Assembly: GCA_031772625.1 (NCBI GenBank) | Contig: CM062812.1 | Location: 729,838,300-729,902,299, forward strand | DNA length: 64,000 nucleotides | From: Pinus tabuliformis | Taxonomy: Eukaryota; Streptophyta; Pinopsida; Pinales; Pinaceae | Direction of reading: 5' to 3' | Shown: in pieces, positions 23,767 through 34,557 of the stretch | How positions within the stretch are numbered: the first letter of the stretch is position 1 | Layout of the letters: each line of letters begins with the position of its first letter | Translations under genes and position numbers: made by a program | The notes under the pieces: generated by a model | The model's input: the letters and a program-made list of their open reading frames with translations, nothing else | Database searches by the model: none | What the model was told of the DNA's origin: nothing

Positions 23767-24880
23767 ATCTCCCATTTTGAACTTGATGGCAACAACCTTG
23801 GTGTTTGGAAACCACCTTAAAATGTTTGCAAACACAAAATATTCTCTCCTCCTTTGACATCAAGGGGGAAGGGTTAAATGTGGCTGAATGAAGTACTTCC
23901 CTTCTATAGCTCAATATTGTAAGTCTAATTTGTTGATATGAACTGTGAAATCGAAATATTGGTGATTCTCCCCCTAAGCATATGTTGGATATTCTAGAGA
24001 TATGTATTAGAGTATAGGACTATAGGATTAAAATAATCTATGATCAATCTACCAACATAATGGGGTCACACATTTGACCCAAAATTTTCATCAATCACCA
24101 AAAATAATGGGATTGCATACATGACATGACTCATTCCAAATAGTTCATACATAATAGAAGTTTACAATGATTACATCATGGGTCGTTTCATGACCTTTAC
24201 ATGAAGAGATATACATGATGTCTATAACCATCAACAAAGATCCTAGCAAGGAGTTATCTTCATAGAAGAAGCATGATAATCATCAACAACCATCATGCAC
24301 CAAATGTGTGTCTGCAACATAATCATCAGACTACAACAACATGAACATCCTCATCATTAGGAAGCAGTCACATAGATAAGACAATGTACCATCATCATGA
24401 GAAAAAATATTCAATCTATCCAAAAATACTTCAAAAAATGTAGTAGCATCCATAACTTCACCATAATCCAATCATCCATGACATAATGACAACAACATAT
24501 ATATTTTCTAGTAGTGAGAAAAATTGATGACAAGAGTAGAAATATCATGAAATAAGGAGTACTCAAGGGATCATATCACCAAAAATGAACCATTAGAAGC
24601 ATATAAGATGCTCCTCGTAAACCAATATTTTGTATCAAACCAATGTCAAAACCAAAATTCCAATTGGGAAATGATGGAAACATCTACAAAGATTTGCCTA
24701 AATTTGTGCTACTTCTTTATGATTACAAAAAATTGTGCATGCATGTCTAAGCCAATAAATGCATATACACATGACTCTCACTCATAAGAACCACATATAT
24801 AATATGAAATGTTGATTTCTCATAGTAACATCCCCCCCTAAACATGGCATGTCTGGTATGTTCCTATTATGTTAGAGTAA
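23767..24880 (-). other. copia-B polypurine tract and 3' non-coding interior
   Basis: It opens with atctcccatttt at 23767 (PPT on the element strand), then about 1.1 kb without coding potential. It shares phrases with copia-A 759-2330 and copia-D 63551-64000, including 'ctcctttgacatcaa' and 'ttacatcat.ggt'. It ends where the RNase H frame stops. Confidence 0.55.
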
Positions 24881-25514
24881 CTAGCAAAGTGAAGAGGTAG
24901 GTATCATTCCAAACTTGTGTCTAAGATAATAAAAGGAATCACATAAAAGAGGCTTTGTGATTAAATCCACAACTTGTTCCTTTGAAGGAATATATTCCAA
25001 CTTGATATTTTGTTCAAGAGATTTCTCTCTAAGAAAATGGTATTTTCTAGGGATGTGCTTACCTTTTGAGCACATGGCAGGATTTATAGAGATACTGATG
25101 GCACTAGTGTTGTAACAAATAATAAGTACGGGTTCAGGACAAGTGACTTAAATTTCCTGTAATGTTTGGATCATCCATAGAAGTTGAGTATAGCAAGTAG
25201 AAGTAGGAACATACCCTGCTTTTAGTATTTGATAAAGCAATAGAACTTTGTTTCTTACTGAACCAAGAAACTAAGCGAGGTTCCAAATAAAATGCTCCTC
25301 CACTAGTACTTTTGTGATCATCAAAATTACCTTCCCAATCTGCATCTGTGTAAGCATGAAGCCTAAAATATGTTTTTTTGGGATACCATAGTCCAAGATC
25401 TTGAGTTCCTTGTAGATACTTGAATATCTTCTTGACTACCTTGAGATGTGTTTCCTTATTATTTTCTTTGAATCATCTAACTATGCAAATTACATACATA
25501 ATTTTTGGTCATGT
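24881..25514 (-). pseudogene. copia-B RNase H remnant
   Basis: Read leftward from the insertion of F, it contains HLKVVKKIFKYLQGT and the RNase H entry YTDADWEG near 25350, then the conserved copia tail with IPRKYHFLREK, LEYIPSKEQVVDLITKPL and HKFGM, ending at 24881. RNase H degrades the RNA strand of the hybrid during reverse transcription. Several stops occur between about 25080 and 25300. The upstream RT half continues at 30266 beyond element F. Confidence 0.8.
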
Positions 25515-25519
25515 ACTGC

Positions 25520-26315
25520 TGTTGTGGCCAGCAACACCCCCCCCCTTGTTCAATTAAGTATCAACCATGATACTGAATGAATGGGGACCCTTAGTTAATT
25601 TTTAGGAAAAAGTAAGAGTTTCTTTTTGAAGATACAATCATACACTTAGAAAAAAGCCTCCTGGATATTTTAAACCTAAGTCTATGGTAAAGAGAAAATC
25701 TTTAAGGTCGCATTGCAAAAGGATAGGAAACACCTTCATTTCCCTTTTTGCAACAAAAAAGAAATCGATATGCGCACCACCCTCATGTTAATAATGATAT
25801 CGCATCGCTACATAGTAATGCTCATAAAGAAAAACTTAAAGATTCGCCGATCTGCAATAACGCTGATTGCAAGATTGCATATCGCAGAAATGAGCCAGGC
25901 AAGATTTGGTAAACGTCAAATTTCTGCGATCTGCGATATTGCGATCGCTGCGATGCCACATCCATGCGATTTGCGATGATGCGATTAGCGATTGCGCGAC
26001 ATGCGAGGTTACGTTAGCAAATCATAAATCACTTCGGTACGAATCCTTCGGGCGCTCCATTCAAAGAAAAACCACTTACTATAATCTGACCCGAAATCAT
26101 GCGCTTTTAATGATAGTAAATGAATTAGTTGTCAGTTATTAAATCGATTAAAGACGCATGCCTTGGTAGAGATTTGCTTCACGTAAGGTGGCATATTTGA
26201 TTTATTTGTTGCATTTAAAACTCTCCCATCACCTTTCTGGATCAGTCATTTCCATTTCACTCGTAATCTGCAGGAACAAAGTGCTAAGACGACTCAGACA
26301 AAAACGCAAAGAGAA
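25520..26315 (+). promoter_or_regulatory. element F 5' region with GCGAT cluster
   Basis: It begins with a small palindrome (tgttg tggccag caaca) and a run of nine C. Between about 25795 and 26010 there are many GCGAT/ATCGC words, with eight GCGAT in 25924-26000. It leads to the ATG at 26316, in an 'agagaaATGGGA' context. A promoter and 5' UTR are inferred from position; I could not pick a confident TATA box. Confidence 0.4.
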
Positions 26316-28061
26316 ATGGGAAAGAAGAATAAAGCTCAAATCTCCGAAGCGAGGGAGAAGACCAAGGAGATGGCGCCCCTGTACACAGGCACAGCCTGTA
26401 ATAGAGACGCGAGGATATCAATGTGGGAAGGCATGTACAGGTTGCTAGAGGAAGAAAAGCCTAGGATAATGAAGGTGACTGCTGTCGCGGGTGCACCACG
26501 CTCTTCTGAGGCATCCTTGGAGGACCTAGCATGTTCATTCCTTCACAGAATAGCGGCAAGACCCAAAATTCTACCATACACAGATATGATCAAGTGGATA
26601 TTGGATGATGCAGAATTGAAAAACAGACAATTCAAAGTTCATGGACATGGGCTCGTGGGATCGTTTGCTGTGCAAGATTTGAAGCTTATGTATCATCTTC
26701 CTGAACCTCAAGCGACCTATAATGCACAATTTGTTAAGAAGTTCGCGGCGGAGAATCCAGATCTATCAGACACCACTAAAGAATGGTCTAGAAGAGACGA
26801 GCCGCTTAAAAAGGATAAAAACGGTATGTACAGCACTGGTTCCCTCACCTCTCCATATTGTTTTGCTGCGGCCATGCTCTGTAGGTTATTTGGAATGCCG
26901 GATATCAACAAGTTTTCATCTAAATGGCCGCCATTAATTGATGCTGCCACTAATGCCGACATCTTAGATTGGGCCAAAATCCTTTCTGATACTCTATACA
27001 CGGCTGTTCTCAATTACCGGTCTAAGAGATCCTTGTCTCAAAGGGTCTATCCTCCTTTTTATCTGTCTGCCTATATTATGGATTCTATTTTTCTTGTATC
27101 TGAATTCCCTATTATGGGTTGGAAATGGACTACCCAAGACCCATTGCCCATCCATGTTTATCATAAGGTCTTATGGGATTCCCAGTTTACCCCTCACTTT
27201 TACCAGATTTGCCATGGGCTTATTTTGCCCCTATATAGAATGATATATGATAAGGACCCCTCAAGGTGCTCTCCCGAGGCCCAAATCGACATCACCCCCA
27301 TTGCGAGATGGTTTGGGGAGGAATGGTTTACTTACATTAGAGTTTTTGGAAGCACTGTCCCTCCACATGTCCTACCCTTATATGTCCCTGATAAACTTTT
27401 GGCCCGGGAAATCGCTTATCAAACCTGTTCTGAAGGCGGCCTGACCAAAGACCTAAAGGATAAGAAGAAGGCCATATGGCCTCAATTTCCCGTAACTTGT
27501 GGGGCCTTCTCTTTGTTCGATGTAGGACACGCTTTTGGCGAAGTGGAGAATGTGATGTGTCTTCAATTATTTAAGTTTCCAGCAAGGCCATTCGACCCAA
27601 ATGATGTGGCCCAAGAATTCACAACGAATGTCAAGATAAGAGTGTTCTCTGGAAAGAAAGATCCGTTTGATGATCTATTTCAGAGTAAGAGTTCACTCAA
27701 AGAAATTTTGTGGGAAGCTCAGTCGAGGTTGTCTCCAGGTGACCTCCAAAAATTCACATTATACAGAGAAAGAAGGCTGGCCAGTATTCCACTAGAGAGG
27801 CTGCAACTACCTACTAGAGAACCAACTCCAAGCATCAGCCTCAGTGAAAACTCTAGCACTTCCAGATCTAAGTCCAACGCCGCGCAAGAAGTATCTGAGC
27901 ATCCTGAAGAGTCTATTAACGACCAAGGAAAAAACGAAGAAACAACCAAAGACACAGCTCAGTCAAGTGCAATGTCTCAGCAGCAAGTTATCGCCTCACC
28001 ACCAAGAGATGTCCCCCCCTCCTATCATCGAAGCACCACTTGTCACGACAGAGCTAGATAA
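26316..28061 (+). CDS. unrecognised element-borne protein, N-terminal 581 codons
   Basis: The start is the first ATG after the 5' region, and codon usage is even and gene-like throughout. Residues 1-30 are basic (MGKKNKAQ...). Residues about 60-420 form a folded-looking domain with patches such as FCxAAMLCRLFG, FSSKWPPLI, YPPFYLSAYIMD, MGWKWT, FGEEWFTYIRVFG and VPPHVLPLYVPD. Residues about 490-560 are a Ser/Thr/Gln-rich linker. There is no zinc knuckle, DSG protease, YxDD or DDE integrase signature, so it is neither gag nor pol of a familiar type. It has the feel of the uncharacterised repeat-borne proteins common in gymnosperm annotations, but I cannot name a family. After the linker the frame shifts at a run of seven C (28013-28019), so the true product probably continues in the next frame; the TAA at 28061 is then not the native end. 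Confidence 0.6.
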   Translation: MGKKNKAQISEAREKTKEMAPLYTGTACNRDARISMWEGMYRLLEEEKPRIMKVTAVAGAPRSSEASLEDLACSFLHRIAARPKILPYTDMIKWILDDAELKNRQFKVHGHGLVGSFAVQDLKLMYHLPEPQATYNAQFVKKFAAENPDLSDTTKEWSRRDEPLKKDKNGMYSTGSLTSPYCFAAAMLCRLFGMPDINKFSSKWPPLIDAATNADILDWAKILSDTLYTAVLNYRSKRSLSQRVYPPFYLSAYIMDSIFLVSEFPIMGWKWTTQDPLPIHVYHKVLWDSQFTPHFYQICHGLILPLYRMIYDKDPSRCSPEAQIDITPIARWFGEEWFTYIRVFGSTVPPHVLPLYVPDKLLAREIAYQTCSEGGLTKDLKDKKKAIWPQFPVTCGAFSLFDVGHAFGEVENVMCLQLFKFPARPFDPNDVAQEFTTNVKIRVFSGKKDPFDDLFQSKSSLKEILWEAQSRLSPGDLQKFTLYRERRLASIPLERLQLPTREPTPSISLSENSSTSRSKSNAAQEVSEHPEESINDQGKNEETTKDTAQSSAMSQQQVIASPPRDVPPSYHRSTTCHDRAR

Positions 28062-29334
28062 AGAGTGGGAAACCTTCAATGAATTGATCAATCTTGAAGG
28101 GCAAGTCCCAAAAACACTTTTGAATAATACACAGGTGGTGCAAGAAGTCGTTTCGACCATAGTCAGTAGTGCCACAGAAGCAGAACACCTTCCTATCGCT
28201 CCAACCTCAGAACTTCTACTTAACGTAGAAGAAATTCCCCCACTAGATGTATTCTATAGTCCCCAGGACAAAGCAGTTGTAAGGAGACAGAGAAAGAAAA
28301 GAAAGCTTGAGAATACACTGTCTCAAGATGCTGAACATTTGGACGTCTTATGGAAAGACCCCAATAATAATCCGACTGAAAATCTTACGAAGCTATCTCA
28401 GATTGCAGGAGCATATGCTTCTGCAACTATTGACAAGGCCTCTGAAGTTTAGCAATTATTAAAGGAACAAGAAAATCATATACAACTGCTACAAAAATAG
28501 TTGCAACAAGCCAACACGAACACTGAAGCTTCCAGACAGCTCGAAAAGCTACAGGAAGACTTTCAACAGATGCAGATAGGCTATCAAAGAAGTCTCGAAG
28601 AAAAAGAAAAACAACTTTAGACTTTGCAAGAAATGCATAAAGATGAGCCTAAGCTGGCAGAGTTTATTTCAGAATCTATAGGCTTGAACGAGCAACTACT
28701 GCAGCAACAGGAAGAGTTGGGACATAAAATTTCACAGTGGAGTCACTATTGTGCGTTGAGCGACAAAATCACCAGTCAAGTGGTGGACTTGCGGAGTGAC
28801 TATGATCAGAACGACAAGAGGGTGACAGAATATTTGACTTAGCAAGATGATGAGGAAGGGAAAAGAGCAGGCACGCCCAGGATTAATGAAAATCATAAAG
28901 AGTTTCTATTTAATAAATGGGACGATCAAATCAATCAGGCGGAGCAAGCAGCAGAGACAGCAGCGACACAGGCAAGCGTTCTTATCGACTGTCTAAATGA
29001 GAATTTACACAGGGCAAATTTAATTGCAGAGACCACCCCGGGGTACCTACCAAACAAGTTGCAACTGGAAACAGAATGGAGGCAGAAAGCACAGGCAAAA
29101 GGGAAGGCAATCCAAGCATTAGCCAGGCTGAATTGGGAATGTTATTGGACGTATTTGGTTAAACCGCACAACCAATGGATGACGGTGAAATGCATTACAA
29201 ACGCAGCCGAGAAGTTAGCGCCAGCTCTCATAGATGTCGTTTTCGCAGCCCAGCTCAGCGCAGAAATCAGTCAGCCGACTCTTCTCAAGCCTATGCTGGA
29301 CACTTGCAACTTTAAAGACCAAGCTCATAAGTGA
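28009..29334 (+). pseudogene. C-terminal part of the element F protein, interrupted
   Basis: It continues the protein in the +1 frame after the C7 run. All pieces (to 28452, 28624-28842, 29059-29334 and the gaps between) lie in one frame, broken only by stops at 28450, 28498, 28618 and 28840, each of them TAG. It contains a basic patch (RRQRKKRKLEN) that could be a nuclear localisation signal, a long Gln/Leu-rich coiled coil (28453-28740), and a C-terminal domain with NKWDDQINQAEQAAETAA and LNWECYWTYLVKPHNQW, ending in TGA at 29332. The single preserved frame over 1.3 kb shows recent or constrained decay. Whether the TAG codons are ever read through is unknown. Confidence 0.6.
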
Positions 29335-30260
29335 TTTCATTTAGAATGTTGTTTTTTCTCTTTTAACTAGATTAGAAAAAGGACGGTCATTTGAAAACCG
29401 TATCCTAAAATTTTGTAATGATACTATTATTAGAATTAGGAAGTAGTATTTTAACCCTTCTCATTGCATTGGAGAAGGGTCCAGAAATTTGTCAAAAACT
29501 TGTCCTCGGAACATGCACTTCTGCACCCTCAGAGGAGGTTTTGATGAATGGAAGGATCGAGATTTATTTATGTTTGCATTCTAATGTTTGCTACTGATGT
29601 TGCACTTCTATACTCTTAGTAGATGTTAGAAGTAAGTAGAGATAAATCGTTATTGCTTGAAGTTTGTGAGTGAAATCAATCAAAAATGGTACTTTTATCT
29701 CTTGATTAATTTCTGCTTATATTCTTAGAGTGATATGCAGTTTTAGTTGTTTATGTGTTGATGTATGAATGTCTGGGTTACCATTTGGCACTTCTGTACG
29801 GTGGAATCATTTGTTTGTTCTTGACACATGAATGACTTATTATGCGATATGCTGTTCACAACTGTTTTGCCTAACGTTTTATGCAGAATGGTTCATCTTA
29901 ATTGGTTTATATTCTTATGATAGCTGAATGATCTTTATTACCAGTTATTGTTCGAAATCTTTTTAGATCGCATAATAGAAGAGATATATCCTAGGTTAGC
30001 GTAGATTAGATGTGTTGTTTTCATTAGAGTACAATAGCATAGAGTCAGTTTACAAGTTAGATTTAAGTTAGCTCTAGAAAAACTTCAAGAATCAGCATAA
30101 TCAAACTCTACACACACACACATACATCCTTTAGATTGGGAAGCTGGTCCCATTATCCCTAGTCGGACCCGCTACACCAAACGGGCAAGGAGCTGCCAAC
30201 TAGGTTCCGGACCGGGTGGGTATCCCCCTTGTTGTTGACCCGATTTTAGGGCCCTCAACA
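29335..30260 (+). other. element F 3' region
   Basis: No coding frame. It starts AT-rich and 3'UTR-like, passes a short CA repeat (30110-30124), and ends in a GC-rich stretch (about 30140-30260) with 'gaccgggtgggtatccccc' and the terminal 'gggccctcaaca'. This terminal block includes 'ccccccttgtt'-like text also present at the left end (25540-25553), the only direct similarity I see between the ends. Confidence 0.45.
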
Positions 30261-30265
30261 ACTGC

Positions 30266-33200
30266 CAATATAAATCAAGCTACCAATCATAGATCTATAT
30301 TTATATTGCTTAAGTTTAGGGGGGTTGTCATTTTGGCTGAGATTGCATCTTATTACCATTGGTGTGCATACATGTTTATAGTCTTCTAGTCCATATTTCT
30401 TCGTAATATGCTTGAGATACTTGTTTTGAGAAAGAAAGGTACCATATTTTGTTTGATGAACCTGAACACTAAGAAAGTATTTTATCTCACCATGTAATGA
30501 CATTTAAAATTGTAGTTGCATGGCTAAATCAAATCCTTGACTCATAGATTCACGATTGCTTCCAAATATGATTTCATCAACATAAACCACTACTACCAAA
30601 ATTTTGTCTGTGTCATATTTGATATGCATATTGTTATCTACATATCCTTTCTTAAATCCCTATTGTTGAATATAGCTATCAAAATGATAATGCCATGTAT
30701 GAGGAGCCTTTTTTAACCCATATAATTCCTTATTAAGTTTTCAAACAAGATTTTTATCATTTCAAAGTATGAATCCTTGAGGTTGTTGAATATAAACTTC
30801 TTCTTCTAGGTCCCCATTCAAAAACGCATATTTAACATCCATTTTATATACCTTGAAGTTACAAATATTGCTGGAAAATGAAAGAAACATTCTTATGGCT
30901 TCAAGTCTAGCCATAAGTGAAAATGTTTATTTAAAATATATTCCTCATTTTTTAGCATAGCCTTTGTATAAAAGTCTTGTTTTGTTCCAGGTTACTTCTC
31001 CATTTTCATTCAGTTTGTTTTTAAATGCACATTTTTCCCAAATTATATCTTTATTGTGAGGCCTTGGTACATGATGTCATGTATGATTCTTTTCTATTTG
31101 ATCAAGTTCTTCATTAATTTCCTTAACCCAACATTCATCTTTACTTTCTTGATTCACATTTTGAGCTTCAATTGTTGATAGTAAGGCTAAGTCACTAGAT
31201 GATGCAATAAATGTTCTTCTAGTTTGTATTCTAGCTTCTTTATCACCTAGAATTTGAGATTCAAGATGATTTTCCAAAGCATACCTTGATGGAATCTTTT
31301 TTGACACACTTAAATTTTTATTTCCTTCATCTGCTTCTCTTTCTTCTTCTCTACAAGTTCTTGTATCCTAGTGGGAATTTGTTCATCATCTAATTGTACT
31401 TCTCTTTTGGTACTTATGGATGCTTCATAGATCACAACATCTATACCTTCAACAATATAGGAGAGTATCCAAGAAGGATTCCATCGTAAGCTCTAGATTC
31501 AAAATTTCCAATAATATCATCATTTTTCTTTATAAACCATTTTCTTCAAAATATTCTAAAGTTCTTGCCAGTTGCAAGCTCTTCCATACTAGATTTCATA
31601 CAAAGTTTTATCACTGTTTACTTAAACATGGGCCTTGTTGAATATATTGATGGTTGTATGTACTACTTCTCCCTAGAAGGTGTGAGGTGTTCCTGACTCA
31701 TCAACTGTGGTACATGCCATTTATTAAACTATTAATTTCATTCTTTCTACCACTCCATTGTTTGAGGAGTTTTAGCTATGAAAAACTACCTTTTGACACC
31801 ATGTCTCTCACAAAAATTGAAAAATTCATTTGATAAGGACTCTCCTCATCTATCAGATCTAATACATTTGATTTTTAATTCCAATTCATTTTCCACTATA
31901 GCCTTTAATATTTAAAAAATTTAAAACGCCCAACCTTTATACTTTAGTAAACCAACTCAACACATTATTGTAATCACATCAATTAATAACATGAAGTATT
32001 GTTCCCCATAAGGATATTTATTTCTTATAGGTCCACATAAATCAGTATGATGAAGTTAAAGGTGTTTACTTGAGGTACATTCTTACCTTTGAACTGAACT
32101 CTGGATTGGTTACCAAATTGGCATGATTTACATATATTATTTTTAGGTGGAGAGCTGTATCGCAAGTCACGAACTACTCCCTTCTTGCTTGATTTGTAAA
32201 TTTGAGAAAAGTTGAGATATCCCTATCTTTTTTCCCAAAGCCAACTTTCTTCAGATTTTCTCAAAAAACAATGCTCTTTGCCACCTTATAGGATATAGAC
32301 ATTGCCCCGACTTTTGGTTCCCTTCATTGTAGTCTTACCCGTATCCAAATATCTTACCAATAAATTCTTTGACCTGCAAATAAATTCATGCCCCTAACTG
32401 CATAGTTGACTAACACTTAACAAGTTATGTCTTAACCCATCAACAAATAATACATTCTCGTCTTTGACCATTTCTATTAATGTCAAAAATCCTTTTCCTT
32501 TAATAGTAGCACATCAATTATGATCAAAAGTCACAATCTATTCTTTCTTAATTTCATTAAAAGAAACAAACTTATCTCTGTCACACATCTTATGCTTTGA
32601 ACAACTACTATGAATGTACCATAGATTATCTTGATCTCTTGCATACAATGCTAGACCACAATTTTAAGAGGAAGTAATTTTTTATTTCCACACCTGCAAA
32701 GGTTTTGAGTTCTACTCATGTTGATAACTTGAATTCATCCTTCTTTTGCATTAATTTTTCTTCATGACCAAATTTATTTCAAATAGAAAATTAAACTTCA
32801 TTTTAAAAAGGGGAGGAAACATTATAGGAAAACTTCTTTGAACTGTAACATTATGTTGGTTTCTTCCTTCTCTAGTCATAATCATTTCATAAGAAACACA
32901 ATGAACTACTTTGTGACCAAAGTTGTGAAAAATTAAGCATTGACCGTTGAAGTAAGTATATCTGGGAGTATAATACCCTTTTGAGTATCTTTCCCTTTTT
33001 TAGTGGAAAGCTTGTCTTGCTTGAAAGTAGTTTGAACCTTCATTATTTTGTTGGGTCCTACTATGATGATGATTTCTTCCTCTTACAACATGTGTGTATC
33101 TTTTTGTACCTATTTCAAAGGATTTCATAGGATCTGATGTTTCACCATTTGTGTTATATCCAAGAAGTGTCTTGATTAGTGGAGATCGTTGAAACTTAAT

Positions 33201-34497
33201 GACTTCCTAGAAAGCTTTAGATCTCTTAGAAATTCTAAGTTTTAGAGACTTAGCTTTATCGATATCCTTTCTTTGTACCAAAATTTCAAGTTCTAAACTT
33301 TCACAATGTTTTTCCTTTTCTTGGACTTTTTTCTTCAAAGATTCTTCTACCAATTTAGCCTCTTCTAGATAGATCGTTAGCTGGATTATTTCTTAAACTA
33401 GGTTGTTTTCTTTATACACGTTGATTTCCTTTTTCTTGATTCATGTTTCTAACCCTGAGTCTATCAATTTCTTCTGGAGCATCCACAAATTCATCATTAC
33501 TATCAGACTCAAATACAAATTTTTCTTCAAATGTCATATGTGATTAGAAATCTTGATTTGATTCATCATCCTCATTATTGGAAGAATATTCACTATCTTC
33601 ATGTGTATAAAAACATTTATTTCTACTAAAACATATTTTGATATTATTCTTTGGAACCTTTTTTCCTTTTGCATTGTTTTCTTTACAAGGACACTTAGTA
33701 GCATAACGACCTACTGCTCCATAGGAAGAACATTTGAAAGCAAGTTTACCTTTGAACCTACCAGTTCCTATGTTGAGCTTCTTCACAAAATTCTCTTCTT
33801 CTTCATATGAAATGTAACTTATCTACTTAGGCTCCTCCTATTATTTCTCTTTGTTCATGGCTTTCAATGTTGCTTCTCTAACACCTAATGTATCCTCATT
33901 TCTCATCTCATAAGCTATTAAGATCACATGGACTTGTTCAATCGTAAGGTTCTTCAAAGCCTGAATTTATTCAATGGTAGAGACTCTAAAATCGAAATTG
34001 GGGTTAGTGATCTCAAAGTATTTTCCATAATAGCAATATCCTTTATTTCATCACCAAGACCTTTCATTGTGTTCACAACATTATCTACTCTAAGGGAAAA
34101 TCTTGCAATATTTTCACAATCATACATTCCAAGAGACTCATACTAAATAATATATGATTGAAGTTTAAAACTTTTTTACCTTAGAGTCGCCTTGATAGCT
34201 TTCAAAAATCTTATCACATATTTCCTTTGTAGTTCTCAACTGCATGAATTTCACAAACTCAGATTCAACCAATACTCCCAAGATAACATTTACAACCTTT
34301 CCACTGTTCCCATATTGTTTCTTTTTTAAATCAACTGTGGGAATGGAGGTTGCATATTGATATCCACCTTCATCAATTTCTCATAAATTTGCTCCTAGTT
34401 CATGCAAATATGATCTCATTTTGACTTTCCAAAACATAAAGTTTGTTTAATTAAACAAAAATGGCTTGGTGAAAGATACTCCCTCATGACTGCTCAT
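30266..34497 (-). pseudogene. gag-pol: copia-B gag, protease, integrase and reverse transcriptase remnants
   Basis: The start is the ATG at 34497. In order: gag (34497 to about 33500) with IARFSLRVDN-type text and a zinc-knuckle relic CSSYGAVGRYATKC in which Cys and His are lost; protease near 32600 with IHSSCSKHK in place of the DSG core; a heavily broken integrase (about 32300-31650); a linker with WVKEINEELDQIEKN near 31110; and RT with KYAFLNG, the catalytic box changed from YVDD to YVDE (30573-30584), and GEIKYFLSVQVHQTK, TPMV and YRSMIGSL just before the F insertion. Many stops and shifts make it inactive. RNase H continues at 25514. Confidence 0.8.
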
Positions 34498-34543
34498 CTT
34501 GATAGATCTCCCTTTAAGCGATCAAGTTTATTTTGAAGGACTT

Positions 34544-34555
34544 GCTTTGGTACCA
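34544..34555 (-). other. copia-B primer-binding site
   Basis: gctttggtacca, two bases before the 5' LTR, matches the initiator-Met-type site (reverse strand) with two mismatches. Confidence 0.7.
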
Positions 34556-34557
34556 AT

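Larger units (their letters stand above)
25520..30260 (+). mobile_element. element F, unclassified 4.7-kb insertion with one long ORF
   Basis: Borders are given by the disrupted copia-B pol and a perfect 5-bp duplication actgc (25515-25519 and 30261-30265). The ends are TGTTGtGGCC... and ...GGGCCCtCAACA, a short imperfect inverted repeat of about 10 bp. Inside is a 5' region, a plus-strand reading frame of about 1,000 codons (26316-29334) and about 0.9 kb of 3' sequence. I see no long direct terminal repeat, primer-binding site, polypurine tract, poly-A tail, pol domain or known transposase. A 5-bp duplication with TG...CA ends suggests integrase-mediated insertion, so it may be a non-autonomous LTR-derived element that lost or never had matching LTRs. 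Its class remains open. Confidence 0.75.

Noticed and set aside
26188-26448. 86-codon plus-strand frame overlapping the start of the element F ORF
   Set aside because: It is basic and low in information in the part overlapping the main ORF. The 581-codon frame has far better codon texture and start context.
26717-27013. Antisense frame inside the element F ORF
   Set aside because: It is a shadow of the main plus-strand frame.
25520-30260. Element F as a classical cut-and-paste DNA transposon
   Set aside because: The inverted similarity at the ends is only about 10 bp. The duplication is 5 bp with TG...CA termini, unlike hAT (8 bp), Mutator (about 9 bp), CACTA (3 bp) or Tc1/mariner (TA), and no transposase motif is visible.
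25520-30260. Element F as a processed host gene copy (retroposed cDNA)
   Set aside because: There is no poly-A tail at the right end, the target duplication is 5 bp rather than the longer LINE type, and the ends are TG...CA.
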